Assembly: GCA_020721005.1 (NCBI GenBank)
Contig: DYNP01000005.1
Span: 1 to 64,000, forward strand
Source: Thiomargarita sp.
Lineage (GTDB): Bacteria > Pseudomonadota > Gammaproteobacteria > Beggiatoales > Beggiatoaceae
Direction: 5' to 3'
Length of the DNA stretch: 64,000 nucleotides
In this document: positions 34,101 through 42,201 of the stretch, one piece after another
How positions within the stretch are numbered: the first letter of the stretch is position 1
Layout of the letters: the number at the start of each line of letters is the position of its first letter
Position numbers and translations under genes: made by a program
Notes under the pieces: model-generated
Databases searched by the model: none
The model's input: the letters and a program-made list of their open reading frames with translations, nothing else
What the model was told of the DNA's origin: nothing

Positions 34101-36866
34101 TTGTGTACCAAGTCCCGAGATTTCCCGCAGTTTTGGTGAGCAGTAGATCCCACCGGTTGCCAAGTTCCAATCCCATACGCCATCATTGCTGGCCTGCATA
34201 GCGAGACTAAATCGTTCTTCACTTTCTCGCAAAGCTTTTTCGATCCGTTTACTTTCGGTAATATCTTCAATACTGGCCCAAATCATTTCCCGTCCTTGTT
34301 TTTCGAGGGTCACGGCCGAGATTCTGACAGGGACTAAATGCCCATCGCGATGAAGATATTCTTTTTGGAGGGGTCCACAGCGTCCGGTTGCTTTCATAGT
34401 TTGCATGGCTTGTCGGTCCATTACTTCATAGAGTCCTTTGGGGGTGATCTGTTCAAAGGTGAGTTGCCGAATTTCTTCTAAGGTATAACCAACAATTTTG
34501 AGGAAGGCGCGGTTGGCGTCGATAAATTGGCCATTGAAGTCAAGTAGTACAAAACCAATAGGAGATTCTGCAAGGAGTAGCCGATTGTGGGCATCACTTT
34601 CCTTCAAGGAGATGTCCAGTTCCTTTTGTAGGGTTAAGTCAGTGTGTGTCCCTACCATGCGATAGGGTTGCCCTTGCGAATTCCAGAGGGCGATGCCGCG
34701 GGTTAATATCCAGATCCAATGCTCTTCTCGATGTCGCATACGGAATGTGATTTCGTAGTTGGGAGTTTTGCGTTCCAAATAGGCGGTCATGGCCTCCCAA
34801 ATGTGAGGTTTGTCATCTGGATGAAGACGGCTGTCAAAAACGTCGATATTGGAGGCAGTGGAGTTTTCTGGCAGGCTCAGCATGCTTAACCAGCGGGGTG
34901 AAAAATAAACGTCACCCGTGACTAGGTTCCAGTCCCAGATACCGTCATTGCTGCCGCGCATGGCAAGGTCAAAGCGTTCTTCACTTTTACGCAGGGCATC
35001 TTCTGCGCGTTGATTGTCGGTGATGTCGATGATAAATCCAGTAAGATCAACGACTTTGCCTTGTATATTGCGGCGGGGTGAAACATAGAGGTGTCCCCAA
35101 AATAGGCTGCCATCTTTGCGCAGATAGCGTTTTTTGAGGTGATAGGAGTCAATCGTTCCTGCAATTAAGCGTTGTAGATGGGAGCGACTGATTTCGATGT
35201 CGTCAGGATGGGTGATGTCGAGGTTGGTGAGTTGGCTAAATTCGGAGGAGGTGTATCCAAATAATTGAAATAGTTTGTGATTGCCTTCTAAATATCGTCC
35301 GGTTTGGTCGGTGACGAGGATACCCATGGCAGCATTGTTGAATATGAGTCTGAAGCGGGATTCATTTTCTAAGGTTGCGGCTTGGGCCTGTTTTATTGCG
35401 GTGATGTCAGTTGCGACTTCAAGACGAACCCAACGTCGATTGGTCCAGAGAATGGCGCGGTCTTGGATGTAGAATTGTTGTTGGGTGAGGGCGTTTTTAA
35501 ATTCCCAGGTGTAGACTCCAGTGGATTGCCCGTCTGAAGTGAGTAGATGGTGATTGGTACAAAATTCACAGGGGCCAGTTTGTCCTTTATGGAGGGTTTC
35601 CCAGCAGTGTTTGCCAGTTAAGTCGTCGGTGATTTTGAATTGGTTATAGGTGTATTTGTTTGCAAAGAGGAATTGATGGGTTTGCATGTCAGAGACGTAA
35701 ACAACAGAGTCAAGTCCATCCAAAACGGCTAGGAATTGTTGATGGGCTTGGCGCAGGTCTTGTTCTGTGCGCAGACGCTGCTGAATTTGAGTTTGTAATT
35801 CCTGGGTGCGTTGGGTGACTTGTTGTTCAAGGGTTTCTTTCAAGGTCTTCAATTGATGGACTTTTTCTCTAAGTTGCCCTTGTACAGTGGTAAGTCGTAA
35901 ATTGCCTTTCATGAGTAAGAGGAATAGAAAAGAGAGGAGGATGCCCACTCCCAGCAGGATGTTTGCCGTGTGGTTTGGGAGGTCAAATGTCGGGAGTGTG
36001 TCGACTTTGAGGGTCCAAGTGTGTTCGCCTATTGATAAATGGAGTTGTTGGGTCCATTGGGGAGAATTTGGGGGGTGAGGAATACTGGCATATAGTAAAG
36101 CTGTGGATTCAGAGGTGAGGCCATCATAGAGTTCAAAACGCAGATCTAAGTGTTGGGTGAAGAGGTGCTGCATTAAGTCGTGGGCGCGAAATGGTGCATA
36201 GACATAGCCTAATAGAGCGGCCCGTTTTTGTTGGGGGGTTTGAGTGGGCTGGTCTTGGCGATAAACTGGGAGGTACATGAGGAAGCCAGGTTGTTGTTGT
36301 TTATCGATTTCCTGGAGAAGTGTGACTTTGCCGGAGAGGCTGGCGTGACCGGTATCCCGAGCTCGGATCATGGCGGCTCGTCGCGTGGGTTCAGAAAACA
36401 TGTCGAAGCCTATGGCGGCGAGATTTCGCGGATTTACGGGTTCAAGGTAAATGATGCTGGTGTATTCGTCTCGCTCTCCGGCAGGTTTTATGGTGTAGTT
36501 GGGGGAGAGGCTGCGCATTTGGGCTATGTGGGTGTTTTTTTGAGCCGCGGGTATTGCTTGACTGAAGCCGATGCCCTGAATACCAGGATAATGGCGGTCA
36601 ATGGCAAGGTGCTTTATATAGCGATGCCAGTCTTGATGAGTTACCGTGGGCAAAGTATTAAATAGGGCAATGCCGCCCTGCAATACTTGTTCATAGGCTT
36701 TCATGCGGTGGATAATGGCAGTGCGGATGTGTTCTACTTTTTGTTCAAATTGATAGTAGTGAGATTGGATGAGATTTTGTTTTACAAGATACCAAGTGGT
36801 AATGGTTAGAATAAGTATAAGAAAGAATACGAGATAGGGTAGTTGTCTATGAGGTAGAAGTATCAT
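31155..36866 (-). CDS. Hybrid sensor histidine kinase: CHASE, eight PAS, HisKA, HATPase, REC
   Basis: A 1903-residue membrane sensor. TM1 is at 9-28, a periplasmic CHASE domain at about 40-295, TM2 at 302-320 and a coiled coil at 325-385. Eight PAS domains begin near 376, 503, 628, 757, 882, 1021, 1153 and 1291; the last three are close copies of one another (ALRFK.ILDK.ADY.ALH...LLYANQ.AV.Q.GY). HisKA has His1452 in MSHELRTPLN; HATPase has NLLGNAVKFT and GTGLGLS; the receiver has Asp1737 in VITDLVMPVMDG. A helical tail of about 100 residues follows. Phosphorelay from His to Asp is expected; no separate output protein is adjacent. The signal is unknown, but the upstream YfiR and TonB-receptor genes suggest envelope sensing. 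Confidence 0.92.
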   Translation of the reverse strand: MILLPHRQLPYLVFFLILILTITTWYLVKQNLIQSHYYQFEQKVEHIRTAIIHRMKAYEQVLQGGIALFNTLPTVTHQDWHRYIKHLAIDRHYPGIQGIGFSQAIPAAQKNTHIAQMRSLSPNYTIKPAGERDEYTSIIYLEPVNPRNLAAIGFDMFSEPTRRAAMIRARDTGHASLSGKVTLLQEIDKQQQPGFLMYLPVYRQDQPTQTPQQKRAALLGYVYAPFRAHDLMQHLFTQHLDLRFELYDGLTSESTALLYASIPHPPNSPQWTQQLHLSIGEHTWTLKVDTLPTFDLPNHTANILLGVGILLSFLFLLLMKGNLRLTTVQGQLREKVHQLKTLKETLEQQVTQRTQELQTQIQQRLRTEQDLRQAHQQFLAVLDGLDSVVYVSDMQTHQFLFANKYTYNQFKITDDLTGKHCWETLHKGQTGPCEFCTNHHLLTSDGQSTGVYTWEFKNALTQQQFYIQDRAILWTNRRWVRLEVATDITAIKQAQAATLENESRFRLIFNNAAMGILVTDQTGRYLEGNHKLFQLFGYTSSEFSQLTNLDITHPDDIEISRSHLQRLIAGTIDSYHLKKRYLRKDGSLFWGHLYVSPRRNIQGKVVDLTGFIIDITDNQRAEDALRKSEERFDLAMRGSNDGIWDWNLVTGDVYFSPRWLSMLSLPENSTASNIDVFDSRLHPDDKPHIWEAMTAYLERKTPNYEITFRMRHREEHWIWILTRGIALWNSQGQPYRMVGTHTDLTLQKELDISLKESDAHNRLLLAESPIGFVLLDFNGQFIDANRAFLKIVGYTLEEIRQLTFEQITPKGLYEVMDRQAMQTMKATGRCGPLQKEYLHRDGHLVPVRISAVTLEKQGREMIWASIEDITESKRIEKALRESEERFSLAMQASNDGVWDWNLATGGIYCSPKLREISGLGTQEHFTLGQFTAIMHPEEAQQFWKEIDQYLEKAEGSYQKKFRILLNSEQKVRWAFMRATAVWDDQRKPHRVVGTVMDITAQQESEEELRQAKERAEQLYFEAHRFKEVLDKAVDYIALHDPNTLRILYANQGAVNQVGYSREELLEMTPWELNPDLAHQTISEYLEPLHNVNTVRIESHHRHRQGQLIPIDLQLQYIDIGQQRYLVATARDITERKRFEESLRWAKETAERMYLEALRFKVILDKTADYVALHNPQTFSFIYVNQAAVEQVGYNREELLSMTPWDINPDFEARTKVEAFIDTLKEGISVRFETVHQHRNGNLVPVDLRIQRLTVGQNEYLVVVARDIRERKQFENNLQQAKERTELLYKEALRFRIILDQAADHVSLHDIQSLRFLYANQSAVQQLGYSHDELQQMTPMDLNPVLEGKAEGTQQILQKLMRKAANNDSDSINSLSTGQSPIRFETVHRKKGGELYPAEITLQYIEVEDEQYLVAIARDISERKRFEDNLRQAKESAELANQAKSIFLANMSHELRTPLNGILGYTQILQRDKSLTIKQLDGVNIIHRSGEYLLTLINDVLDLSKIEAGKIEVLPIEFTFKDFIAGLIELFEMRAHQKGIAFNYELLSHLPDGVRADEKRLRQVLINLLGNAVKFTQQGGVVLKIGYDNGRIRFQVEDTGVGISYGDLGKIFQPFQQVGDHKYRAEGTGLGLSITKRLVEMMGGELNVESEPDQGSIFWFSLDLPEVTVVKAKKKHLPVVIGYEGKEKTILVIDDKWENRSVLTNLLKPLGFVVKEADQGESGLLVLSQGGVDLVITDLVMPVMDGFEFARQVRKLQGGDSIPIIAASASVFDAHFQESLSAGCSAFIVKPFKFEELLELLQIQLGLSWLYEFPCLSKENEAETLKRGYFDIKEIKGPSKKEVAVLLDLAMQGDISGIVQKVNELEKTDKDLEFFARQIRQLAKDFQEQQIMELVEHYSLKEGN

Positions 36867-36984
36867 TTTAAAAATAAAGATTTTTAGGTAAATTAGTGCT
36901 TAAGAGCAGTTTTGAAAAGTCAGTAGGATGGACAGTAACTTTGTCGTTGCCCACCCAAATACAACTGTTTTATTCAGAGAGAGA

Positions 36985-37151
36985 AATTCCCCTTGGAGTA
37001 GAGGCTTTAGCCGGTCAGTTTGGAGTAGAGGCTTTAGCCGGTCAGCCGTAGGCATCATTCCACACAGACAAATTACAAGGCATTTGAATGTTCTGGAGTG
37101 CAAATCTTGATTTGCATTTGAATGTGAGAATGTGCAAACCAAGGTTTGCAC
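36985..37151. repeat. Solo arms of the MITE-like family and a GTGCAAACC palindrome
   Basis: Two copies of TTGGAGTAGAGGCTTTAGCC at about 36992 and 37020, without the matching right arm, then a perfect 20-base palindrome GTGCAAACCAAGGTTTGCAC at 37132-37151 and a related TGCAAATC-TTG-ATTTGCA at about 37099-37117. The 321-base interval 36867-37187 between the receptor and kinase genes holds no gene that I can support. Confidence 0.7.
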
Positions 37152-37187
37152 TCCATTTGAATGCCTCCACATTTCCGGAACGAGATT

Positions 37188-39374
37188 TTAAAAACGATAT
37201 CGAAATTCGCCAAAGAAAGATCGCCCTGCTCCGGGCAAATCGTTTGGGATGTTGATAACACCATTGCCGCCAGGTCCTGGTGAAGGGTAACTGAACTCGG
37301 CATCAAATAAGTTGCGAATTCCCAAGGCAAAATTCGTATTTCCTTTCCGAATATCTTTTTGACGCAAGGTCAAATCTAGTGTAATGGAACTGGCCATGTC
37401 CGGACGCGGATCAGTGGTGATTCTAGGCCAATCATCTACCCAGTTGAGTTGTGTGTTGATATACCAAGATGATCCGAGTAGATAATCACTCCGTAAAAAA
37501 GCGGTTTGTTTGGGTGCATTGGTCAAGGTTACATTGGTCTTGTCATCTCGGGAATCTTGATAACTGTAATTGAGTAATAGACTGGATTTGGAACTGGTTT
37601 TCCAACGCAACTCTCCTTCAAGTCCTTGCCCCTTCCAGTTGGAAGCATTGGCATATCCTCGTTCACCTTTGCTCATAGGTACCAGGATGATCTTGTCAGT
37701 AATATCATAGTGATACAGGTTCAAAGACAAATGTAAATCGGAGGTGGCTCGGTAATCAAAAGCAACCTCCCAAGATGCCATGTTTTCGGGTTTTAAATTG
37801 GGATTGCCCAAGACAACGGGGTTGTTTTGATTATACAATTCTTGAAATGAGGGCGCACGAAAAGCACTCCCATAAAGTAATTTGGTGGTGATTTTTTCAA
37901 AGGTTTTCCAGACTATTCCCAATCGAGGATTGATCGTGGATCCAAAGTCGGAATAGTCATCATAACGAATTCCACTGGTCAGTTCCCAATTGTCATTAAA
38001 AACCCAAGCATCTTGTAAAAACAAGTACTTATTATTTCTAGCAACTTCTGGAGCAAATACACCTGGACTGTCACTGGTGTCTATCATTTGAGTGGGTGGA
38101 ATTGGCAGTCCCGTAAACGGGTTAAGGCCAAAGTTGCGAATTTGACGAGTTTCATACAAATCATAATTGGAATATCCAATTCCCATGCGAATCAAGTGAT
38201 CCGTGAAACCTCGATAAAATCCCGACAGACTGAGTTGAGTTTGGTGTTCCGAACCTGTGGGGCTTCCGAAGTGTCCAATAGGAAATGCCCCTCCAAAGGC
38301 TCCCGGGGGGAAGGTCATAAATTCTGCAGCAAAGGTAGTACGCAAATAACTGAGTTGGGCTTGTAATTCCCAATTGTCAGAGAATTGAGGTTGATAGTAA
38401 GTGAGATCCGCATTGATGCGTTCCTCTGCCAAGGGTTTGGTCGGGTCTAAAGCTTGGGAAACCCCCGCTCCCACTCCCATGTCCTCACCCCGATGAATTC
38501 CTGCTCGCAATTGCCAGGGCTGTTTGGCAAGATCAATGCGGACGTCATATAAAGTATTTTCAGCACTGTAGGGACCTGGCGCTAAAGAGGCTTGAGTTTT
38601 GTAAACTTTATCTAAAGCAGTTTGGGCATCGATTTCCACATTTTCCTGATGACCTTTGGTGCGACTGACTTCCGCCGTAGCTGCTATCTCCCAACCCTGC
38701 CACTGTTGACCATGCAATATCCAAGCGTCTTGGGTATTGAATTTACCCACCCTGAGTCCTACTTCTGTACCACCGATCTCAGAGGCTGATTTAGTGACGA
38801 TATTAAGCACTCCGGCAAAGGCGTCAGCTCCATAAACTGCTGAACCTGGTCCTCGAATAACCTCAATTTGAGAAATAGCACTGACGGGGAAACCACTCCA
38901 ATATAAGCCTTTAGCCCCGCGGAATGAGTCATTGACTCGAATGCCATTGATCAATACCAATAATTCTGGATCGGCTGAAGGAGCAGAAGATATGCCACGA
39001 ACCGTATAAATAGGGATATTAAATACACTGTAGGCCACCTGTAACCCCGGGACACTTCGTAAAATTTCTTCTAAATTCCTAGCCCCCATGGCTTCAATAT
39101 CTTGTGAAGTGATAACCGTTGTGACAGCGGGAGCAAGATCGGTGGATTGCTCTGTCCCAGTGGCTATCTTGGTACGTTTTGCCTTCACCAACCCATCAAA
39201 TACATTAAATACTTCATCTAATGTAACTTCAACCTCCATTAACTCCTCTATATTTAAGGCATTCAAGAATTCGGCAGTGTGAAGTTCAACGTCAGATTCA
39301 ACCGCTTCGCTAGGGATACTGAGAAGAATTATTAATAACAACATGGTTCCTTGAACCCATTTAGTGAAGTGCAT
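37188..39374 (-). CDS. TonB-dependent outer-membrane receptor
   Basis: A 728-residue protein with a signal peptide (residues 1-24), a short N-terminal extension, then a plug domain from about 70 to 185 (APAVTTVITSQDIEAMGARNLEEILRSVPGLQV, IEVIRGPGSAVYGADAFAGVLNIVTK) and a beta-barrel ending in the aromatic C-terminal FRYRF required for outer-membrane assembly. It is closest in style to BtuB/CirA-type receptors; the ligand is not identifiable. It starts 14 bases after yfiR-like on the minus strand, so they form an operon, with the hybrid kinase further downstream. No TonB/ExbBD genes are nearby. Confidence 0.9.
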   Translation of the reverse strand: MHFTKWVQGTMLLLIILLSIPSEAVESDVELHTAEFLNALNIEELMEVEVTLDEVFNVFDGLVKAKRTKIATGTEQSTDLAPAVTTVITSQDIEAMGARNLEEILRSVPGLQVAYSVFNIPIYTVRGISSAPSADPELLVLINGIRVNDSFRGAKGLYWSGFPVSAISQIEVIRGPGSAVYGADAFAGVLNIVTKSASEIGGTEVGLRVGKFNTQDAWILHGQQWQGWEIAATAEVSRTKGHQENVEIDAQTALDKVYKTQASLAPGPYSAENTLYDVRIDLAKQPWQLRAGIHRGEDMGVGAGVSQALDPTKPLAEERINADLTYYQPQFSDNWELQAQLSYLRTTFAAEFMTFPPGAFGGAFPIGHFGSPTGSEHQTQLSLSGFYRGFTDHLIRMGIGYSNYDLYETRQIRNFGLNPFTGLPIPPTQMIDTSDSPGVFAPEVARNNKYLFLQDAWVFNDNWELTSGIRYDDYSDFGSTINPRLGIVWKTFEKITTKLLYGSAFRAPSFQELYNQNNPVVLGNPNLKPENMASWEVAFDYRATSDLHLSLNLYHYDITDKIILVPMSKGERGYANASNWKGQGLEGELRWKTSSKSSLLLNYSYQDSRDDKTNVTLTNAPKQTAFLRSDYLLGSSWYINTQLNWVDDWPRITTDPRPDMASSITLDLTLRQKDIRKGNTNFALGIRNLFDAEFSYPSPGPGGNGVINIPNDLPGAGRSFFGEFRYRF

Positions 39375-39388
39375 TCAAGTAATCTCCT

Positions 39389-39940
39389 TTACTTAAGAGG
39401 ACTTTCTTTAATTTTAGCAATTTGCAATAGACGAGAACTGATCACCAGTCCTGCTTCTTTTGCAATTGTTGGGTCAATGATGAAACCCACTCTATTGTTC
39501 GATACGTACAGTTCAATCATACCGCCTGAAGAAGTAAAATTTGGCAGATCACTGACGGTGAGAATGGGTTTTCGTTGAAGTTGATTCAGAATATTTTTCA
39601 TTTGTCTCTGTTCGGATTTGCTGACAAAGATAATATGACATTTTTGCCCGGTATTAAGAGTGCGGATATAATGATTCCTCAAAAGAGGACCCTGTGTATC
39701 CCTTACTTGGGCACTGCTGGTTAAAGTGTCCAAAAAACCTTGGAAGGGATCATCACCCAATACACAGATATTGATTTCTCCGTTAGAACCTCCTTCATCA
39801 GGATAAGCTACAAATTTGATGAATTTCAGTAAAAAACTGGCCTTGATCTGAAATTCAGAGAAAACGAGCTCCTCTTTTCCATAGCAAGTTGTCCAACCGA
39901 GGAGAACACTCATAGCTAAACTAAGTATCCATTTAAGCAT
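39389..39940 (-). CDS. YfiR-family periplasmic protein (DUF4154)
   Basis: A 183-residue protein with a signal peptide (cleavage likely after about residue 21, TTCYG). The body FSEFQIKASFLLKFIKFVAYPDE, INICVLGDDPFQ, CHIIFVSKSEQ and LTVSDLPNFTSSGGMIELYVSNNRVGFIID matches YfiR, the periplasmic regulator of the YfiN diguanylate cyclase in Pseudomonas. Here no YfiN follows; instead the gene leads a TonB receptor and a CHASE hybrid kinase, a combination seen in several environmental proteobacteria. It may bind the periplasmic domain of that kinase; that is inference. Confidence 0.85.
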   Translation of the reverse strand: MLKWILSLAMSVLLGWTTCYGKEELVFSEFQIKASFLLKFIKFVAYPDEGGSNGEINICVLGDDPFQGFLDTLTSSAQVRDTQGPLLRNHYIRTLNTGQKCHIIFVSKSEQRQMKNILNQLQRKPILTVSDLPNFTSSGGMIELYVSNNRVGFIIDPTIAKEAGLVISSRLLQIAKIKESPLK

Positions 39941-40358
39941 GATACTTTACTAACTCCCATAGATTAAGATTTAAAAAAAGACCGCCCTGCATAAATTCAC
40001 CCCTCCCAATCTCAAGCCTTTGCCCAAGCCCAGGATGAATAACAGAGACACCAATTACTCAAAAATTAAAAACATCGTAATTTACCGTAGCTCGCAGAAC
40101 CTGAAACCAAGCCTTTACTGCCTCCAAGAACCAAGTCGGTCTCATCACTTCAATGACACCACAGGCCCATACCAAAAATAATCAAGTTGACAGTGTATGC
40201 GTTTACTCTAGCCATTTCAACCCAACCTGAATTTGTCTCCATATTTATTTTTACGTTCAATCTCAAGCCACTGCTGTCCTTTTCATTGCCCCAACACTGT
40301 CTTACCCGCTAAATTTTATGCTATACTTCTCTCTTTTTCCAACACTGAGGACCCCACA
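39941..40358. other. Divergent intergenic region (418 bp)
   Basis: Lies between the divergent starts of the YfiR-type and CopD-type genes, so it should hold both promoters. I see no riboswitch signature and no repeat family. A minus-strand stretch can be translated as a short Trp-containing peptide (ending NYDVFNF) but has no ribosome site, so I do not call it. Confidence 0.5.
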
Positions 40359-40811
40359 ATGGGCATTCTACTCACTTTGCATATACTGGCGTTTACCCTA
40401 TGGATAGGTGGCCTATTTTTTGCGCACCTGATTTTGCGTCCAGTCCTCAACCAATTACTGGACCCTCCCCTACGACTGACCATTCTGGGTCAAGTGCTAC
40501 AACGCTTCTTTCACTGGATTTGGATCAGCATCTTTATCCTCTGGACCACCGGACTGGCACTGATTTTCGGCTATCACGGTGGCATGGCTGAAGTCCACTG
40601 GTCAGTCCACACCATGCTCACTTTAAGCCTGATCATGACCCTGCTCTTTATCTACGTTGTCTTTATTCCCTTCCCACATCTGAAATCCATGGCAGATTTA
40701 CCCAAAGCCAGTCAAGCCTTGGGAACCATCCGCAAAATTGTAGTCATCAATTTGTCATTGGGAATAATCATCATCTTGATAACCTTGCTGGGCAAGTGGA
40801 GCCCGCTCTAA
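40359..40811 (+). CDS. CopD-domain membrane protein
   Basis: A 150-residue protein with four hydrophobic helices. ATG 40359 is chosen because TGAGGA lies about 8 bases upstream and the protein then starts MGILLTLHILAFTLWIGGLFFAHLILRP; the frame extends upstream to 40233 without similarity. The His in helix 1 and the WIGG...F motif are typical of CopD/DUF-type four-helix proteins, some of which bind haem or copper. The 3' end overlaps the convergent queA by 57 bases. Confidence 0.75.
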   Translation: MGILLTLHILAFTLWIGGLFFAHLILRPVLNQLLDPPLRLTILGQVLQRFFHWIWISIFILWTTGLALIFGYHGGMAEVHWSVHTMLTLSLIMTLLFIYVVFIPFPHLKSMADLPKASQALGTIRKIVVINLSLGIIIILITLLGKWSPL

Positions 40812-41816
40812 AAACATAGCATCCCCATAACTGAAAAATCGATACCCCTGAGCAACGGCATACTGATAAGCAGTCAATACCGTTGCGGTGCCAGCCAAAG
40901 CACACACCAAGATCAAAAGCGTGGATTCTGGCAAATGAAAATTAGTCAACAAAGCATCCACAGTACGAAATGAATAACCCGGTCGGATAAACAACTTTGT
41001 CTCCCCAGTCAAAGGTTGAATCTGCCCAGTTACTGAAGCTGACTCCAAAGCGCGTACTGAAGTGGTCCCCACTGCAATCACCCGCCCTCCCCGTTCTTGA
41101 GTTGCTTTCACCTGCTGACAAAGCTCCCCAGATACTTTAACATATTCGGCATGCATTTCATGTTGCTCCAACGCCTCAACCCTGATCGGTGAAAAAGTTC
41201 CAGCCCCCACATGTAAAGTAACAAACCCCAACTCAACCCCTAAACTCTGCAACTGACACATCATCTCCTCATCAAAATGCAAACCGGCAGTCGGAGCGGC
41301 CACCGCTCCTGGATGACACGCATACACAGTTTGATAACGCTCCTGATCCCAACCCTGATCCGGGCGCTGCACATAAGGTGGCAAAGGTACATGACCCACC
41401 CTATCCAATATTTCCAATAAAGATACAGAATTAACCACTGACAACTCGAAAAATGCCCCCTTTTTTTGCACAACCTGCACCCGGAACCCCTGATCCAAAC
41501 CAATTTCCATCCCAATTTTTGGCAAACGACTGGCCCGCAACTGAGCCAAACAACACCGTTCATTAAGGATACGTTCTACTAAAATTTCTACCCGACCGCC
41601 AGTAGACTTATGACCCCACAACCGGGCAGGAATGACTCGTGTATCATTAAACACCAACAAATCTCCCTTACGTAACAATTGGGGAAAATCAGCAAATTGC
41701 AAGTTCTGCAACTGCCCGGCCCGCACATTCAACAAACGACTGCCACGCCTCAACTTACTTGGGAATTGAGCGATTAAATGTGGGGGAAGAACATAAGAAA
41801 AATCACTGCGTTGCAT
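40755..41816 (-). CDS. queA: S-adenosylmethionine:tRNA ribosyltransferase-isomerase
   Basis: A 353-residue enzyme, start ATG 41816 so that it begins MQRSDFSYVLPPHLIAQFP like known QueA; a GTG at 41840 is the longer option. Conserved blocks: GDLLVFNDTRVIPARL, AAPTAGLHFDEEM, VTLHVGAGTFSPIR, and FIRPGYSFRTVDALLTNFHLPESTLLILV. It transfers ribosyl from SAM to 7-aminomethyl-7-deazaguanine in tRNA to give epoxyqueuosine. queF of the same pathway lies 14 kb away. Its 3' end overlaps copD-like on the opposite strand. Confidence 0.95.
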   Translation of the reverse strand: MQRSDFSYVLPPHLIAQFPSKLRRGSRLLNVRAGQLQNLQFADFPQLLRKGDLLVFNDTRVIPARLWGHKSTGGRVEILVERILNERCCLAQLRASRLPKIGMEIGLDQGFRVQVVQKKGAFFELSVVNSVSLLEILDRVGHVPLPPYVQRPDQGWDQERYQTVYACHPGAVAAPTAGLHFDEEMMCQLQSLGVELGFVTLHVGAGTFSPIRVEALEQHEMHAEYVKVSGELCQQVKATQERGGRVIAVGTTSVRALESASVTGQIQPLTGETKLFIRPGYSFRTVDALLTNFHLPESTLLILVCALAGTATVLTAYQYAVAQGYRFFSYGDAMFLERAPLAQQGYQDDDYSQ

Positions 41817-41907
41817 GAATTCATTCTCACTTAAAGTCACAAATTTAAATTAAACGATGGCCATTTTTCAATCACGATGGAATTTCATTAAATACAACCA
41901 CCCCCTG

Positions 41908-42148
41908 CCCCTCCTTATTAAGGAGGGGAGTGAAGCAGGCAGACACAAGTTCCCCTCCTTACTAAGAAAGAGAATGAAGCAGGCAGACACAAGTTCCCCT
42001 CCTTACTAAGAAAGAGAATGAAGCAGGCAGACACAAGTTCCCCTCCTTACTAAGGAAGAGAATGAAGCAGGCAGACACAAGTTCCCCTCCTTACTAAGAA
42101 AGAGAATGAAGCAGGCAGACACGAGCTCCCCTCCTTTTCAAGGAGGGG
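41908..42148. repeat. Tandem repeat, 44-bp unit, about 5.5 copies
   Basis: Units beginning CCCCTCCTTACTAAG and ending GCAGGCAGACACAAGTT start at 41908, 41952, 41996, 42040, 42084 and 42128, exactly 44 bases apart. The first and last copies keep an intact CCCCTCCTT/AAGGAGGGG palindrome; the middle copies have decayed to AAGAAAGAG or AAGGAAGAG. The array fills most of the interval between divergent queA and the FimV-like gene. Confidence 0.9.
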
Positions 42149-42201
42149 TTAGGGGTGGTTAATTACCAACTCACCATTTCACATTTTAAACCCGTATACT
42201 T

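Noticed and set aside
36228-36665. Plus-strand ORF of 145 residues antisense to the hybrid kinase
   Set aside because: It lies wholly within the CHASE-encoding region and has no ribosome site or family.
41908-42148. Regular 44-bp repeats suggesting a CRISPR array
   Set aside because: The whole unit repeats, with no unique spacers between copies, and no cas gene is present.
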